Source: Qipengyuania vulgaris
GTDB taxonomy: Bacteria > Pseudomonadota > Alphaproteobacteria > Sphingomonadales > Sphingomonadaceae
Length of the DNA stretch: 64,000 nt
Reading direction: 5' to 3'
NCBI RefSeq assembly: GCF_009827325.1
Contig: NZ_WTYC01000006.1
Location: forward strand, 124,001-188,000
Position numbers and translations under genes: made by a program. This document shows, one piece after another, positions 43,194 through 52,100 of this stretch; position 1 is the first letter of the stretch; each line of letters starts with the position of its first letter. The notes beneath the pieces are model-generated. The model saw only the letters and a list, made by a program, of their open reading frames with translations. It made no database searches and was not told the DNA's origin.

Positions 43194-43277
43194 TCAGATG
43201 TAGACAGGCGAAAGGATTACGCTCGAGAGGCCCGTTGCAAAAATCAGTACGGCGAAGCGCGCGGTGATCGAAGCCAT
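43194..43277 (-). CDS. Possible small hydrophobic peptide (27 residues)
   Basis: An ATG frame on the minus strand inside the non-coding gap begins MASITARFAVLIFATGLSSV and ends after a few more hydrophobic residues with a TGA. The composition is that of a single membrane-spanning segment. The upstream AGAAAGAAATAAC is only a weak ribosome site. It could be a genuine small membrane protein or chance. Function unknown. Confidence 0.3.
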   Translation of the reverse strand: MASITARFAVLIFATGLSSVILSPVYI

Positions 43278-43314
43278 GAGTTATTTCTTTCTGTTCTTGC
43301 GCAAGACAATAAGT

Positions 43315-43337
43315 GCGTAACTTTGCGAAAGTTACGC
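43315..43337. promoter_or_regulatory. Perfect 10-bp inverted repeat (operator or hairpin)
   Basis: GCGTAACTTT-gcg-AAAGTTACGC is an exact palindrome about 54 bp before the 6S-like RNA. It lacks a T-tract, so it is not a good terminator. A dimeric repressor site or a structured RNA leader are both possible. Confidence 0.55.
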
Positions 43338-43390
43338 CAAGGCTGGGGTGCAATTCGAGACGCGGCGCCGACACGGGGGGGAGGGGGAGA

Positions 43391-43582
43391 GGAGATGTGT
43401 GGGCGGCCGCGTCTCTACTCGCTGCCATATCACCTCTCGGACAAGCGGCGCTCGCGCTAGGAGCCGCGAGTGGACCACTGTGGACCGGCTCGCTCGCCGA
43501 GAGGAAGGCGACGACAGCAACTCTTGGGAAGGGACTGCCGCCATCTCGTTCCCGGGCGAAGACCTGTAGGAGGGACATCTCC
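43391..43582 (+). ncRNA. ssrS: 6S RNA (SsrS) candidate
   Basis: This 192-nt non-coding stretch folds as a long interrupted rod. The closing stem is GGAGATGT (43391-43398) with ACATCTCC (43575-43582). The inner stem is CCTCTCGG (43433-43440) with CCGAGAGG (43497-43504), with unpaired, bulge-like segments between. The 3' half has GCGACGACA (43508-43516), also present in E. coli 6S RNA at the equivalent place, then a small hairpin GGGAA/TTCCC (43526-43553), again as in E. coli. 6S RNA mimics an open promoter and binds sigma-70 RNA polymerase. Ends are approximate and the promoter was not identified. It lies in the 563-bp gap before guaA. Confidence 0.68.
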
Positions 43583-43730
43583 GCGCCGGGTGTGGGCTGC
43601 GAAATAATGTTACCGTCTTGTGAACAAAAGTGAGAAAACGTCAGGAAGTGTTGCGTTTTGCGCAATCGTTATGTCGTTCGTGATTTTGCGCTCTCTGGAC
43701 AGCATCAAGCCCGCGTCCTAACCGCCGCGC

Positions 43731-45305
43731 ATGGACGCATCCCACCTTCCCGATTCCATCCTCATCGTCGATTTCGGCAGCCAGGTCACCCAGCTCATCG
43801 CGCGCCGTGTGCGCGAGGCAGGTGTCTATTCGGAAATCGCTCCCTTCACGCAGGCCGAGGAGGCATTCCATCGCCTCAAGCCAAAGGGGGTCATTCTCTC
43901 GGGCAGCCCTGCCAGCGTTCCCGATCGCGACAGTCCGCGTGCGCCGGATGTGATCTTCGAAAGCAAGGTTCCGATCCTCGGTATCTGCTACGGCCAGCAG
44001 GTCATGACTCAGCAGCTCGGCGGCGAAGTTCGCCCGGGTCACGAAACCGGCGAAGGCGGCGAGTTCGGACGCGCCTTCTGCGATGTGACCGAGGAATGCG
44101 TTCTTTTCGACGGTCTGTGGAAGCCCGGTGAAACGCATCAGGTCTGGATGAGCCATGGCGACAAGGTCACCCGCATCGCCGACGGGTTTCGTATCGTCGC
44201 CACCAGCCCCGGTGCGCCCTTTGCGCTGATCGCCGACGACGAACGGCGCTATTACGGCACCCAGTTCCATCCGGAGGTGGTCCACACTCCGGACGGCGGC
44301 AAGCTGCTCGCCAATTTCGTGCGTCACGTTTGCGGGCTCGCGGGCGACTGGACCATGGCTGAGTTCCGCAAGACCAAGATCGAGGAAATCCGCGCGCAGG
44401 TGGGCAACGGGAAGGTCATCTGCGGCCTGTCCGGCGGGGTAGACAGTGCAGTGGCCGCGGTGCTCATCCACGAAGCAATCGGTGAGCAACTGACGTGCGT
44501 ATTCGTCGACCACGGCCTCATGCGGATGAACGAGGCTGAGCAGGTCGTCACCTTGTTCCGCGACCACTACAACATCCCGCTGGTCCATGTGAATGCGGAG
44601 GAGATGTTCCTTTCCGGCCTCGCAGGCCAGACCGACCCTGAAAAGAAACGCAAGTTCATCGGCGGAGCCTTCATCGACCTGTTCGAGGATGAGGCGCGAA
44701 AGATCGGCGGGGCGGACTTCTTGGCGCAAGGGACGCTCTATCCCGACGTAATCGAAAGCGTCAGCTTCACCGGCGGCCCTTCCGTGACGATCAAGAGCCA
44801 CCACAACGTCGGCGGTCTCCCCGAACGCATGAACATGGAACTGGTCGAACCCTTGCGCGAGCTGTTCAAGGATGAGGTGCGCGAGCTGGGCCGCGAACTG
44901 GGGCTGCCGGAGATTTTCGTCGGCCGTCACCCCTTTCCCGGACCGGGCCTTGCCATCCGCATCCCGGGCGAAGTGACCAAGGAGCGCTGCGATATCCTGC
45001 GCAAGGCCGATGCGATCTACCTCGAGGAAATCCGCAACGCCGGGCTCTACGACGCGATCTGGCAGGCGTTTGCCGTCTTGCTTCCAGTCAAGACAGTCGG
45101 CGTGATGGGGGATGGACGAACCTATGACAGCGTCTGCGGCCTGCGCGCAGTGACCAGCACCGACGGCATGACCGCCGACATCTATCCTTTCGATGCCGGC
45201 TTCCTCAGCCGCGTGGCAACGCGCATCATCAACGAGGTGAAGGGCATCAACCGCGTCGTCTACGACTATACGTCGAAGCCGCCTGGCACCATCGAGTGGG
45301 AGTGA
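43731..45305 (+). CDS. guaA: GMP synthase (glutamine-hydrolysing)
   Basis: This 524-residue protein converts XMP to GMP. The N-terminal class-I amidotransferase shows [20 protein letters not shown] and the nucleophile in [10 protein letters not shown] (near residue 87), with the His/Glu pair in [13 protein letters not shown]. The ATP-pyrophosphatase P-loop [10 protein letters not shown] lies near residue 234. The C-terminal dimerisation domain ends with [11 protein letters not shown]. The ATG is at 43731. The next gene starts two bases after its TGA, so the two are coupled. Confidence 0.96.
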   Translation: MDASHLPDSILIVDFGSQVTQLIARRVREAGVYSEIAPFTQAEEAFHRLKPKGVILSGSPASVPDRDSPRAPDVIFESKVPILGICYGQQVMTQQLGGEVRPGHETGEGGEFGRAFCDVTEECVLFDGLWKPGETHQVWMSHGDKVTRIADGFRIVATSPGAPFALIADDERRYYGTQFHPEVVHTPDGGKLLANFVRHVCGLAGDWTMAEFRKTKIEEIRAQVGNGKVICGLSGGVDSAVAAVLIHEAIGEQLTCVFVDHGLMRMNEAEQVVTLFRDHYNIPLVHVNAEEMFLSGLAGQTDPEKKRKFIGGAFIDLFEDEARKIGGADFLAQGTLYPDVIESVSFTGGPSVTIKSHHNVGGLPERMNMELVEPLRELFKDEVRELGRELGLPEIFVGRHPFPGPGLAIRIPGEVTKERCDILRKADAIYLEEIRNAGLYDAIWQAFAVLLPVKTVGVMGDGRTYDSVCGLRAVTSTDGMTADIYPFDAGFLSRVATRIINEVKGINRVVYDYTSKPPGTIEWE

Positions 45306-45306
45306 T

Positions 45307-46020
45307 TTGCAACTAGCTCTGGAACCCGATCCGCGCTCCGAAACTTTACGGCGCTTACAAGCTTTGCTTGTTCAGCGCTTCGGGCGGATCGAGCGCGCGG
45401 CGGTGGAATGGCGACGACCGGAATGGGTGCTGGTGCAAGGTGTGATCGGCGCGCGGACGAAGTCAGAAATCTCGAACGCGGCGACCGACCGGTTACTCAA
45501 ACGCTATGGCTCGTGGGAGCCGGTGGCGGATGCTCCGCTGGAGGAACTGCAGAACGAACTCTACACCCAGACTTACCCCAATATCGCCGCAGAACGTCTC
45601 AAAGGCAGTCTGGCCCGGCTCATCGAGCTTCGCGATGCGGTCGACCTTTCGCATCTTGCGGAGATGGAAACGCTGGAGGCAATGCGCTGGCTTGAACGAC
45701 TTCCCGGCGTCGGACGCAAAATTGCAGCGGGGGTCATGAATGCCTCGACCCTGAACCGCCGTGCAATCGTGCTGGATGGACACCATAGGCGCATTCTGCA
45801 ACGCATGGGCCTAGTTCCGCCGCAGGCCAGCACCGATCGTGCATTCGACGCAATCATGCCTGCCATTCCGGGTGAATGGAACGGCGGAGATTTCGACGAG
45901 CATCACCTGCTTATTAAGAAGCTCGGGCAGACATTTTGCCGCCCCGCCGCGCCAAATTGCTCGAACTGTCTCGCACTGTCACTCTGCAGTACAGGCCTCG
46001 AGCGTGTCGGTGATAGCTAA
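45307..46020 (+). CDS. EndoIII-like HhH-GPD DNA glycosylase with Fe-S cluster
   Basis: This 237-residue protein is read from the TTG at 45307, immediately after the guaA stop, with GGGAG in the upstream gene end. It has the helix-hairpin-helix LERLPGVGRKIAAGVMN with the catalytic-type Lys, and the conserved Asp in IVLDGHHRRILQRMG. EndoIII usually reads VDTHVxR here, so the GHH is a variant. The C-terminal Fe-S ligands are spaced C-X6-C-X2-C-X5-C (FCRPAAPNCSNCLALSLC). It is probably a base-excision repair enzyme, but its substrate range may differ from Nth. Confidence 0.82.
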   Translation: MQLALEPDPRSETLRRLQALLVQRFGRIERAAVEWRRPEWVLVQGVIGARTKSEISNAATDRLLKRYGSWEPVADAPLEELQNELYTQTYPNIAAERLKGSLARLIELRDAVDLSHLAEMETLEAMRWLERLPGVGRKIAAGVMNASTLNRRAIVLDGHHRRILQRMGLVPPQASTDRAFDAIMPAIPGEWNGGDFDEHHLLIKKLGQTFCRPAAPNCSNCLALSLCSTGLERVGDS

Positions 46021-46082
46021 AAGGGGTGCTTCAAGGCGCGCACAACGTTGCGGAATCAGATCGACACAGGCAAAGGAAAGCA

Positions 46083-46868
46083 ATGAGTTGGGATGACTAT
46101 TTCGCCGCCGACGCAGGCGGTGCAGAAGCAGAGCGCCGCGGCAAGAAACGCACTGTCACCGTTGGCTGGACGGTACGGTTCGCAAAAAGCGATGCGATCT
46201 GGAGTCCGCCGACGACGTTCAGTCGCTCCGATCCCAAGTCGAAAAGCGGCAAATCAATTCAGGCCTGTCCGGCCGCTATCGATTTCGACCGGCGACACTT
46301 CGTCATTCCCTGTCCCGTGGACCTCACCTTGGCGTTCGTACGCGATGCACAGGGCCGACTCCAGCTAACGGATGCCGATGGTGACCAGTCCGGTATGAGA
46401 CCGCAGGGTCGGGCCAATCTGTTGCAGTTGCAACCGCAATCCGAATGGCGGGATCCCGAACGGCCGATCCTGCAATTCACGGCTCCCTATGTGTTCGTCG
46501 CGGACGAACCATGCTGGGTAGTGCAGACCGAACCTTATCTCCACTGGTTCCCCGAAAGGCGGCCCGGCGTGGCAATGGGCGGCAGGTATCCGATCCATAT
46601 CTGGCCCCGACCTCTGGCCTGGGCCTTCGAGTGGTACGACCTTTCGAAGCCACTGGTGCTCAAACGGGGCGATCCGTGGTTCTACGTCCATTTCGAGACG
46701 GAAAATCCCGGCGCTCATGTCCGGCTGGTCGAACAGGAAATGACCGACGAACTCGAGACCTATCTCGACTCGATCATCGATGTGTCGAATTACGTCAACA
46801 AGACCTACGGCTTGTTCGGTGAGGCCCAGCGTATCCGACCCGAAAAGCTACTCAAGCCAAAGGGTTGA
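46083..46868 (+). CDS. Conserved hypothetical protein, Trp-rich
   Basis: This 261-residue soluble protein starts MSWDDYFAADAGG at the ATG at 46083, supported by CAAAGGAAAGC. It is rich in Trp, Pro and aromatic residues (YVFVADEPCWVVQTEPYLHW, IHIWPRPLAWAFEWYD), which suggests a beta-rich fold. I do not recognise a family or a catalytic motif, and there is no signal peptide. It follows the glycosylase gene by 62 bp on the same strand, so a common transcript from guaA is possible. Function unknown. Confidence 0.6.
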   Translation: MSWDDYFAADAGGAEAERRGKKRTVTVGWTVRFAKSDAIWSPPTTFSRSDPKSKSGKSIQACPAAIDFDRRHFVIPCPVDLTLAFVRDAQGRLQLTDADGDQSGMRPQGRANLLQLQPQSEWRDPERPILQFTAPYVFVADEPCWVVQTEPYLHWFPERRPGVAMGGRYPIHIWPRPLAWAFEWYDLSKPLVLKRGDPWFYVHFETENPGAHVRLVEQEMTDELETYLDSIIDVSNYVNKTYGLFGEAQRIRPEKLLKPKG

Positions 46869-46891
46869 TAACTGGCTACCCGCTCTATCGT

Positions 46892-47302
46892 TCAGCCCTC
46901 TTCGACAATCCGATAGGGAACGAAGTCGTCGAGCATGATCACACCGGAAAAGAAATCCCCGGCACGGTCGTAGGTCTGTATCTGATCGGTACGGCACAGC
47001 GATGTAGCACTGAACTTCTTGATGACGAGATAGTCGCCATCATCGATGGCATCCGGGGTCCGGGTGTAGTTAACCCATACGGTCTTGCCATCCCTGTAGA
47101 CCAGAGCCGTATCATCGATGCTGGTCAGCGACCTCGATCCGATGGTGCGAATGCAGTTCTGCGGCTCACCGGCCACTCGACCTTCGAGCATCTTGGCCAG
47201 CTTCTGTTCGCCGCGGGTCATCTCTGCGGCTTCGTCTGCCTGGACAGCGGGAGCGGCCAGCATTCCGAGAGCGGCGGTGGCGAGTGCGAGGCGTTTGAAC
47301 AT
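46892..47302 (-). CDS. Small secreted hypothetical protein
   Basis: This protein of about 136 residues has the start at 47302 (AGGAGAC six bases upstream), excluding nine codons of a longer frame. A signal peptide (MFKRLALATAALGMLAAPAV QADE) is followed by a compact domain with two Cys (QNCIRTIG and TSLCRTDQ), likely a disulfide. The sequence also has a strand-rich part RDGKTVWVNYTRTPDAIDDG. Proteins of this type recur in sphingomonads without a known role. It converges on the 46083 gene. Confidence 0.65.
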   Translation of the reverse strand: MFKRLALATAALGMLAAPAVQADEAAEMTRGEQKLAKMLEGRVAGEPQNCIRTIGSRSLTSIDDTALVYRDGKTVWVNYTRTPDAIDDGDYLVIKKFSATSLCRTDQIQTYDRAGDFFSGVIMLDDFVPYRIVEEG

Positions 47303-47374
47303 GACGAGTCTCCTAACTTGGCGGAACATATATCAAACATGCGCTGAACGCACGCTGACTCGCGTTAATGGCGG

Positions 47375-48811
47375 CTATCCCGTGCCGCCAATAGTGATGC
47401 CGTCGATCAGCAATGTCGGCTGGCCTACGCCTGCGGGCACGCTCTGCCCGCCCTTGCCGCAGATCCCGATGCCTTCGTCCAGTGTCATGTCGTTGCCGAT
47501 GCCCGTGACGCGGGTGAGCACGCTGGGACCGTCTCCGATCAGGGTGGCGCCCTTGATCGGCGCGACGACCTTGCCCTTTTCCACCTTGTAAGCCTCGGTG
47601 CAGGCGAAGACGAACTTGCCGCTGGTAATGTCCACCTGCCCGCCGCCGAAACTGGTGGCGTAGATGCCGTCCTCGACACGGCTGAGCAATTCCTCGGGAT
47701 CGTCCGTGCCGCTCTGCATGAAGGTATTGGTCATGCGCGGCATGGGCGCATGCTGGTAGTTTTCGCGGCGGCCGTTCCCGGTCGCCTCGACACCCATCAG
47801 CCGCGCGTTGAGGCGGTCCTGCATATAGCCCTTGAGGATGCCGTCCTCGATCAGAACCGTCTCGCGCGTCGGCGTGCCTTCGTCGTCGATGGACAGCGAA
47901 CCGCGTCTTTCCGCCATGCTGCCGTCGTCGATCACGGTCACGCCGGGCGCGGCGACGCGTTCTCCGAGACGGCCCGAAAAGGCGCTCGTACCCTTGCGGT
48001 TGAAATCACCTTCGAGCCCGTGGCCGACCGCCTCGTGAAGCAAGACGCCGGGCCAGCCGGGGCCGAGCAGGACGGTCTTCTCGCCCGCAGGCGCAGCCAC
48101 GCTTTCGAGGTTTACCAGTGCCTGCCTGACCGCTTCGTCGATCGCGCGCATCCATGCGCCCTCGTCGAACAGCCGGTCATAGAGATAGCGCCCACCAAGA
48201 CCGAAAAACCCTGTCTCGCGCCGACCATTCTGTTCGGCGACGACCTGGATGTTGAGGCGAACCAGCGGCCGGATGTCGCGCGCGATATGCCCGTCGGGCC
48301 GAACGATCTCGACAACGCTCCAGTTCGCCAGCAGGCTGGCTGAAACCTGCGCGACGCGGGGATCCCTGGCGCGCGCAACGGCATCGATCTTTTCCAGCAG
48401 GGCGACCTTCTCCTCGAACGGGACGAGGTCGAGCGGGCAAAGGTCGGTGTAGAGATGGCGGTTGGTCCGCTCGGGCGGTGCGGCGAGCGGGCTGGTGGTC
48501 GCATCGAGCAATTGCAGCGTTTCGCCCGCGCGGCGGATGGCGGCCGCGCTGATCTCGTTCGCATGGGCAAAGCCGGTGGTTTCACCCGAAACCCCGCGCA
48601 GGCCGAAACCCGAATCGCGGGAATAATCTGCGGTTTTCAGCCTGCCATCATCGAAACCGAAGGCTTCAGATGCGATGAACTGCATGTAGAGCTCGCCGTC
48701 GTCGCAGGACGACAGGAGTTGCCGCGTCAGCGACTGCGCCTCTTCCGGCGAGAGTTTGTTTCCGTATACGAGCGCGAGAGGATCGGTCAGCGGTTCTGTC
48801 ATGCTCCCCAT
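47375..48811 (-). CDS. tldD: Metalloprotease TldD
   Basis: This 478-residue subunit of the TldD/TldE peptidase carries the zinc motif HEAVGHGLEGD (HExxxH, near residue 256) and the C-terminal metal-site region ICGKGGQSVPAGVGQPTLLIDGITIGG. Together with TldE, which is not in the window, it processes modified peptides and antitoxins. The start may be the ATG at 48811 or 48802 (GGGGAGC just before the latter). It is upstream of, and on the same strand as, the secreted hypothetical gene. Confidence 0.93.
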   Translation of the reverse strand: MGSMTEPLTDPLALVYGNKLSPEEAQSLTRQLLSSCDDGELYMQFIASEAFGFDDGRLKTADYSRDSGFGLRGVSGETTGFAHANEISAAAIRRAGETLQLLDATTSPLAAPPERTNRHLYTDLCPLDLVPFEEKVALLEKIDAVARARDPRVAQVSASLLANWSVVEIVRPDGHIARDIRPLVRLNIQVVAEQNGRRETGFFGLGGRYLYDRLFDEGAWMRAIDEAVRQALVNLESVAAPAGEKTVLLGPGWPGVLLHEAVGHGLEGDFNRKGTSAFSGRLGERVAAPGVTVIDDGSMAERRGSLSIDDEGTPTRETVLIEDGILKGYMQDRLNARLMGVEATGNGRRENYQHAPMPRMTNTFMQSGTDDPEELLSRVEDGIYATSFGGGQVDITSGKFVFACTEAYKVEKGKVVAPIKGATLIGDGPSVLTRVTGIGNDMTLDEGIGICGKGGQSVPAGVGQPTLLIDGITIGGTG

Positions 48812-48841
48812 GTAGGGAGGCCCGCACCGATTGGCGAGGGG

Positions 48842-49102
48842 CTAGGGGTGGCCCGGATCGCCGCCTTCGGAAATGTCCATCAGCTGCGACTGGTCGACCC
48901 CGTCCGCAGGACCCCCTTCGAGTACGAAGCGGCGATCGCAATAACCGCAATCGACATAGCCATGCTCGTCGATCTGGAGATAGACCTTGGGGTGGCCCAG
49001 CGCAGCAGGCTTGTAATTCTTGCCGCTGCGGATGTCGGTCGCGCCGTCGCACCATACGCTGCGCGTGGTGACCTTGGACACTTCGGGTGGAGGCAGACTC
49101 AT
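48842..49102 (-). CDS. Zinc-finger CHCC-type (NDUFS6-like) protein
   Basis: This 86-residue protein starts MSLPPPEVSK (ATG at 49102, excluding 24 codons). It has the zf-CHCC arrangement: WCDG, then GHPKVYLQID, then YVDCGYCDRRFV, giving C..H..C..C ligands. Related domains occur in mitochondrial complex I NDUFS6 and in many small alphaproteobacterial proteins, so a zinc-binding assembly or accessory role for respiratory complexes is inferred. It lies upstream of tldD on the same strand and is divergent from the ABC gene. Confidence 0.8.
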   Translation of the reverse strand: MSLPPPEVSKVTTRSVWCDGATDIRSGKNYKPAALGHPKVYLQIDEHGYVDCGYCDRRFVLEGGPADGVDQSQLMDISEGGDPGHP

Positions 49103-49155
49103 GAGCGTGCCGATAATGGGTTTTTCTGTGCGCCTCAAGCGCCTAGGGCACTGTG

Positions 49156-50094
49156 ATGGCCACACCGTCTGCAATTTCCATCGATAATCTCGTCAAACGC
49201 TACGCCCCCAGCGGGCCGGGCGACGAAGGCAAGCTGGCGCTCAAGGGTGTCAGCTTCGACGTGCCGCAGGGCGGCGTCTTCGGTTTGCTGGGCCCAAACG
49301 GTGCCGGCAAGTCGACGATCATCAACATCTTGGCCGGCTTGGTGCGCAAGACCAGTGGCAGTGCGGAAATCTGGGGCTTCGACATCGACGCCAATCCCCG
49401 CAACGCCAAGCGATCGATCGGGATCGTCCCGCAGGAGATTGTCTTCGACCCCTTCTTCACTCCGTTCGAAGTGCTGGAGAACCAGGGCGGCTTCTACGGC
49501 ATCTCGAAGAAGGATCGGCGCAGCGAGGACCTGCTTGCCGCCGTCCACCTATCGGACAAGCGCGATGCCTATGCGCGCACCCTGTCGGGCGGGATGAAGC
49601 GCCGCCTGCTGATTGCCAAGGCGATGGTGCATTCGCCGCCGATCCTCGTGCTCGACGAACCGACCGCAGGAGTGGATGTGGAGCTGCGCCGCCAGCTGTG
49701 GGAACTGGTGCAGGAACTGAATGCCGAGGGCGTGACCGTGGTCCTGACCACCCATTACCTCGAAGAGGCGGAGCAACTGTGCGACCGCATTGCCATCATC
49801 AACCACGGCGAACTGATCGCCAACAAGCCGACCCGCGAACTGGTGGGCATGGCGCGCGAGAAGATCGTTTCGGTGAGCGTCGACAAGGATCTGGGCGGGC
49901 CCATCATGGAAGAGGCCTTCCTCAAGGCCGAGGTCGTCGATCCGCGCCGACTCGACATTACCTATGATCGCGACAAGGCCAGCGCAGGACAGGTCCTCGC
50001 GCTGGTCCAGAGCCATGGTTACGGGATTGAAGACGTCACCACCCGCGAGGCCGACCTCGAGGACGTGTTCGTGCAACTCACCGGCGCGGGCTGA
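49156..50094 (+). CDS. ABC-2 type ATP-binding protein (no adjacent permease)
   Basis: This protein of about 312 residues starts at the ATG at 49156, with an overlapping GTG three bases before. Nucleotide-binding motifs are intact: LLGPNGAGKSTIINIL (Walker A near residue 51), LSGGMKRRLLIAKA (signature), ILVLDEPTAGVDVEL (Walker B) and the TTHYLEEAEQL H-loop. The long C-terminus resembles the CcmA/NodI-like exporter type. No membrane partner lies next to it; the neighbour on the right is a 62-residue gene on the other strand. Confidence 0.87.
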   Translation: MATPSAISIDNLVKRYAPSGPGDEGKLALKGVSFDVPQGGVFGLLGPNGAGKSTIINILAGLVRKTSGSAEIWGFDIDANPRNAKRSIGIVPQEIVFDPFFTPFEVLENQGGFYGISKKDRRSEDLLAAVHLSDKRDAYARTLSGGMKRRLLIAKAMVHSPPILVLDEPTAGVDVELRRQLWELVQELNAEGVTVVLTTHYLEEAEQLCDRIAIINHGELIANKPTRELVGMAREKIVSVSVDKDLGGPIMEEAFLKAEVVDPRRLDITYDRDKASAGQVLALVQSHGYGIEDVTTREADLEDVFVQLTGAG

Positions 50095-50112
50095 ACCGCG
50101 CCGGGAAATTCA

Positions 50113-50301
50113 TCAGCCGAAGCTGCGCGGCCCGAGACCGGCGTCCTTTACGCGGAGCACATCCCAGACGTGGGGTTCGATTTCCTCCATCGGCGTCCTG
50201 CAGCACCGGCACTTGCCGACATGCATGCCGCCAGCCTTGCGCATGTTGGCATGATCGACCGAGTGGCGCCCGAAAGCGCAGGCGAGTAGACCCATTTTCA
50301 T
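50113..50301 (-). CDS. Small Cys-rich hypothetical protein
   Basis: This 62-residue protein is read from the ATG at 50301, with GGAGGG about nine bases upstream, a convincing ribosome site. It contains LACAFGRHSVD and GKCRCCRTPMEEIEPHVW, a compact Cys pattern that would bind one zinc. Similar short proteins are common in sphingomonads. Function unknown. It ends 19 bp from the convergent ABC gene. Confidence 0.7.
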   Translation of the reverse strand: MKMGLLACAFGRHSVDHANMRKAGGMHVGKCRCCRTPMEEIEPHVWDVLRVKDAGLGPRSFG

Positions 50302-50440
50302 TATTTGCGACCCTCCAAGTCCCGAAATTCAAAGCCCCTGTCGAGTCGTTCCATAGCCAGCTTGTGCCCGCCGTTAACCTCGTTTTCGGCGAATCGTTCT
50401 CTACTTGCCGCGTGGTGATTGCGTGGGCATGAGGCGGGGC

Positions 50441-52024
50441 ATGAAAGAAGCTCATGACGTCCTTGTTATCGGATCCGGCGCCGCCGGTCTGACCGCCGCG
50501 CTGGCACTGGCTGAAAGCCGGAAAGTGCTTGTCCTCGCCAAAGGCCAGCTCACGAGCGGATCGACCGCGTGGGCTCAGGGCGGTATCGCCGCCGTTCTCG
50601 ACACGGGGGATACATTCGAGAACCATATCCGCGATACCATGGTGGCGGGCGCAGGGCTCAACGATCTCGAAACGGTCGAGTTCGTCATCGAACGCGCGCC
50701 GGCGGCGATCGACCGGCTGTGCGACCTCGGCGTGCCGTTCAACCGTGAAGAAGACGACCTGCACCTCACGCGCGAGGGCGGACATTCGCACCGGCGAATC
50801 GTCCACGTGAACGATGCCACCGGCTGGGCGGTGCAGGCGGCACTTCTGAAGGCGGCGGAGGAAAATCCGAACATCACCCTCCTCCCCAACCAGAGCTGCA
50901 TCGATCTCGTCACAGGGCGCAACCAGAAGGAATATTCGGGCTCAGGGCGCGTCTGGGGGGCCTACGCACTGGATGCGGAAAGCGGGAAGGTCGTCACCCA
51001 TGTCGCCCGCGCTACGGTGATGGCAGCTGGGGGCGCGGGCCGCGTCTATCTCTTCTCTACTGCGCCGCGCGGGGCGACGGGGGACGGGATCGCCATGGCC
51101 TGGCGCGCGGGCGCGCGCGTGTCGAACATGGAGATGATGCAGTTCCACCCGACCTGCCTCTATAATCTCGAGGTCAAGAATTTCCTGATCACCGAGGCGG
51201 TGCGCGGCGAAGGCGGGCGGCTTTACAATCCCGCCACCGGCGAGCGCTACATGGCCAGCTATGATGCGGAGCGCATGGAGCTGGCCCCGCGCGACATCGT
51301 GGCCCGCGCGAACGACGACCAGATCAAGCGCCACGGCCTCGATTACGTCCATCTCGACATCAGCCACCAGCCGCCCGAATTCGTCCGGCAGCATTTCCCC
51401 ACCATTCACGAAAAGCTGCTGGGGTTGGGCATCGACATGACGGAGGAGCCGATCCCGGTAGTTCCGGCGCAGCACTATACCTGCGGCGGGATCAAGATCG
51501 GGCTCGATGCGAAGACCGACCTGCCCGGGCTCTGGGCGGCGGGCGAGTGCACCGAGAGCGGCCTTCATGGCGCCAACCGCCTGGCCTCCAACTCGCTGCT
51601 CGAATGTTTCGTGTTCGGCGAGGCGGCGGCGAAGGATATCCTGGAATGCTGGGACCAGCTCGGCGATCCGCCCGAGATCCTCCCGTGGGACGAAAGCCGC
51701 GTGACCGATTCAGACGAGGAAGTGGTCATCAAGCAGAACTGGACTGAGATCCGCCGGTTCATGTGGAACTATGTCGGCATCGTGCGTACGACCAAGCGGC
51801 TGGAACGCGCGGCGCACCGTATCCGGATGCTGCGCGAGGAGGTCGAGGACTATTACGGCCACTTCCGCGTGACGACCGATCTTATCGAACTTCGCAACCT
51901 GCTCGAATGCGCCGGGCTGATCGTCAACAGCGCGCTCAAGCGCCGTGAGAGCCGGGGACTCCATTTCATACTCGATTTCCCCGAAACCGATCCAGTGGCG
52001 CGCGACACCTTGCTTATACCGTAA
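50441..52024 (+). CDS. nadB: L-aspartate oxidase
   Basis: This protein of about 527 residues catalyses the first step of de novo NAD synthesis (aspartate to iminoaspartate) with FAD. The N-terminal motif DVLVIGSGAAGLTAALALAE is followed by TSGSTAWAQGGIAAV, the active-site TREGGHSHRRIVHVNDATG and QHYTCGGIKIGLDAKTDLPG with LWAAGECTESGLHGANRLA. The ATG at 50441 has GAGG six bases in front. Earlier starts (TTG 50405, ATG 50429) are possible. No nadA or nadC is in the window. Confidence 0.93.
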   Translation: MKEAHDVLVIGSGAAGLTAALALAESRKVLVLAKGQLTSGSTAWAQGGIAAVLDTGDTFENHIRDTMVAGAGLNDLETVEFVIERAPAAIDRLCDLGVPFNREEDDLHLTREGGHSHRRIVHVNDATGWAVQAALLKAAEENPNITLLPNQSCIDLVTGRNQKEYSGSGRVWGAYALDAESGKVVTHVARATVMAAGGAGRVYLFSTAPRGATGDGIAMAWRAGARVSNMEMMQFHPTCLYNLEVKNFLITEAVRGEGGRLYNPATGERYMASYDAERMELAPRDIVARANDDQIKRHGLDYVHLDISHQPPEFVRQHFPTIHEKLLGLGIDMTEEPIPVVPAQHYTCGGIKIGLDAKTDLPGLWAAGECTESGLHGANRLASNSLLECFVFGEAAAKDILECWDQLGDPPEILPWDESRVTDSDEEVVIKQNWTEIRRFMWNYVGIVRTTKRLERAAHRIRMLREEVEDYYGHFRVTTDLIELRNLLECAGLIVNSALKRRESRGLHFILDFPETDPVARDTLLIP

Positions 52025-52100
52025 GGTCGATCGCGTAACCGGTTATTTTTGCTCGGGTAAGGGAAACCGGGCATAGTGATGCCACGAAAGGCATATCGAA

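Noticed and set aside
43144-43665. A 173-residue minus frame covering the gap before guaA
   Set aside because: Composition is Pro/Ser/Ala-rich with no pattern, and it spans the likely 6S RNA.
52022-52075. A terminator at TAACCGGTTA followed by TTTTT after nadB
   Set aside because: The palindrome is short and self-complementary with no loop; it cannot form a stable hairpin.
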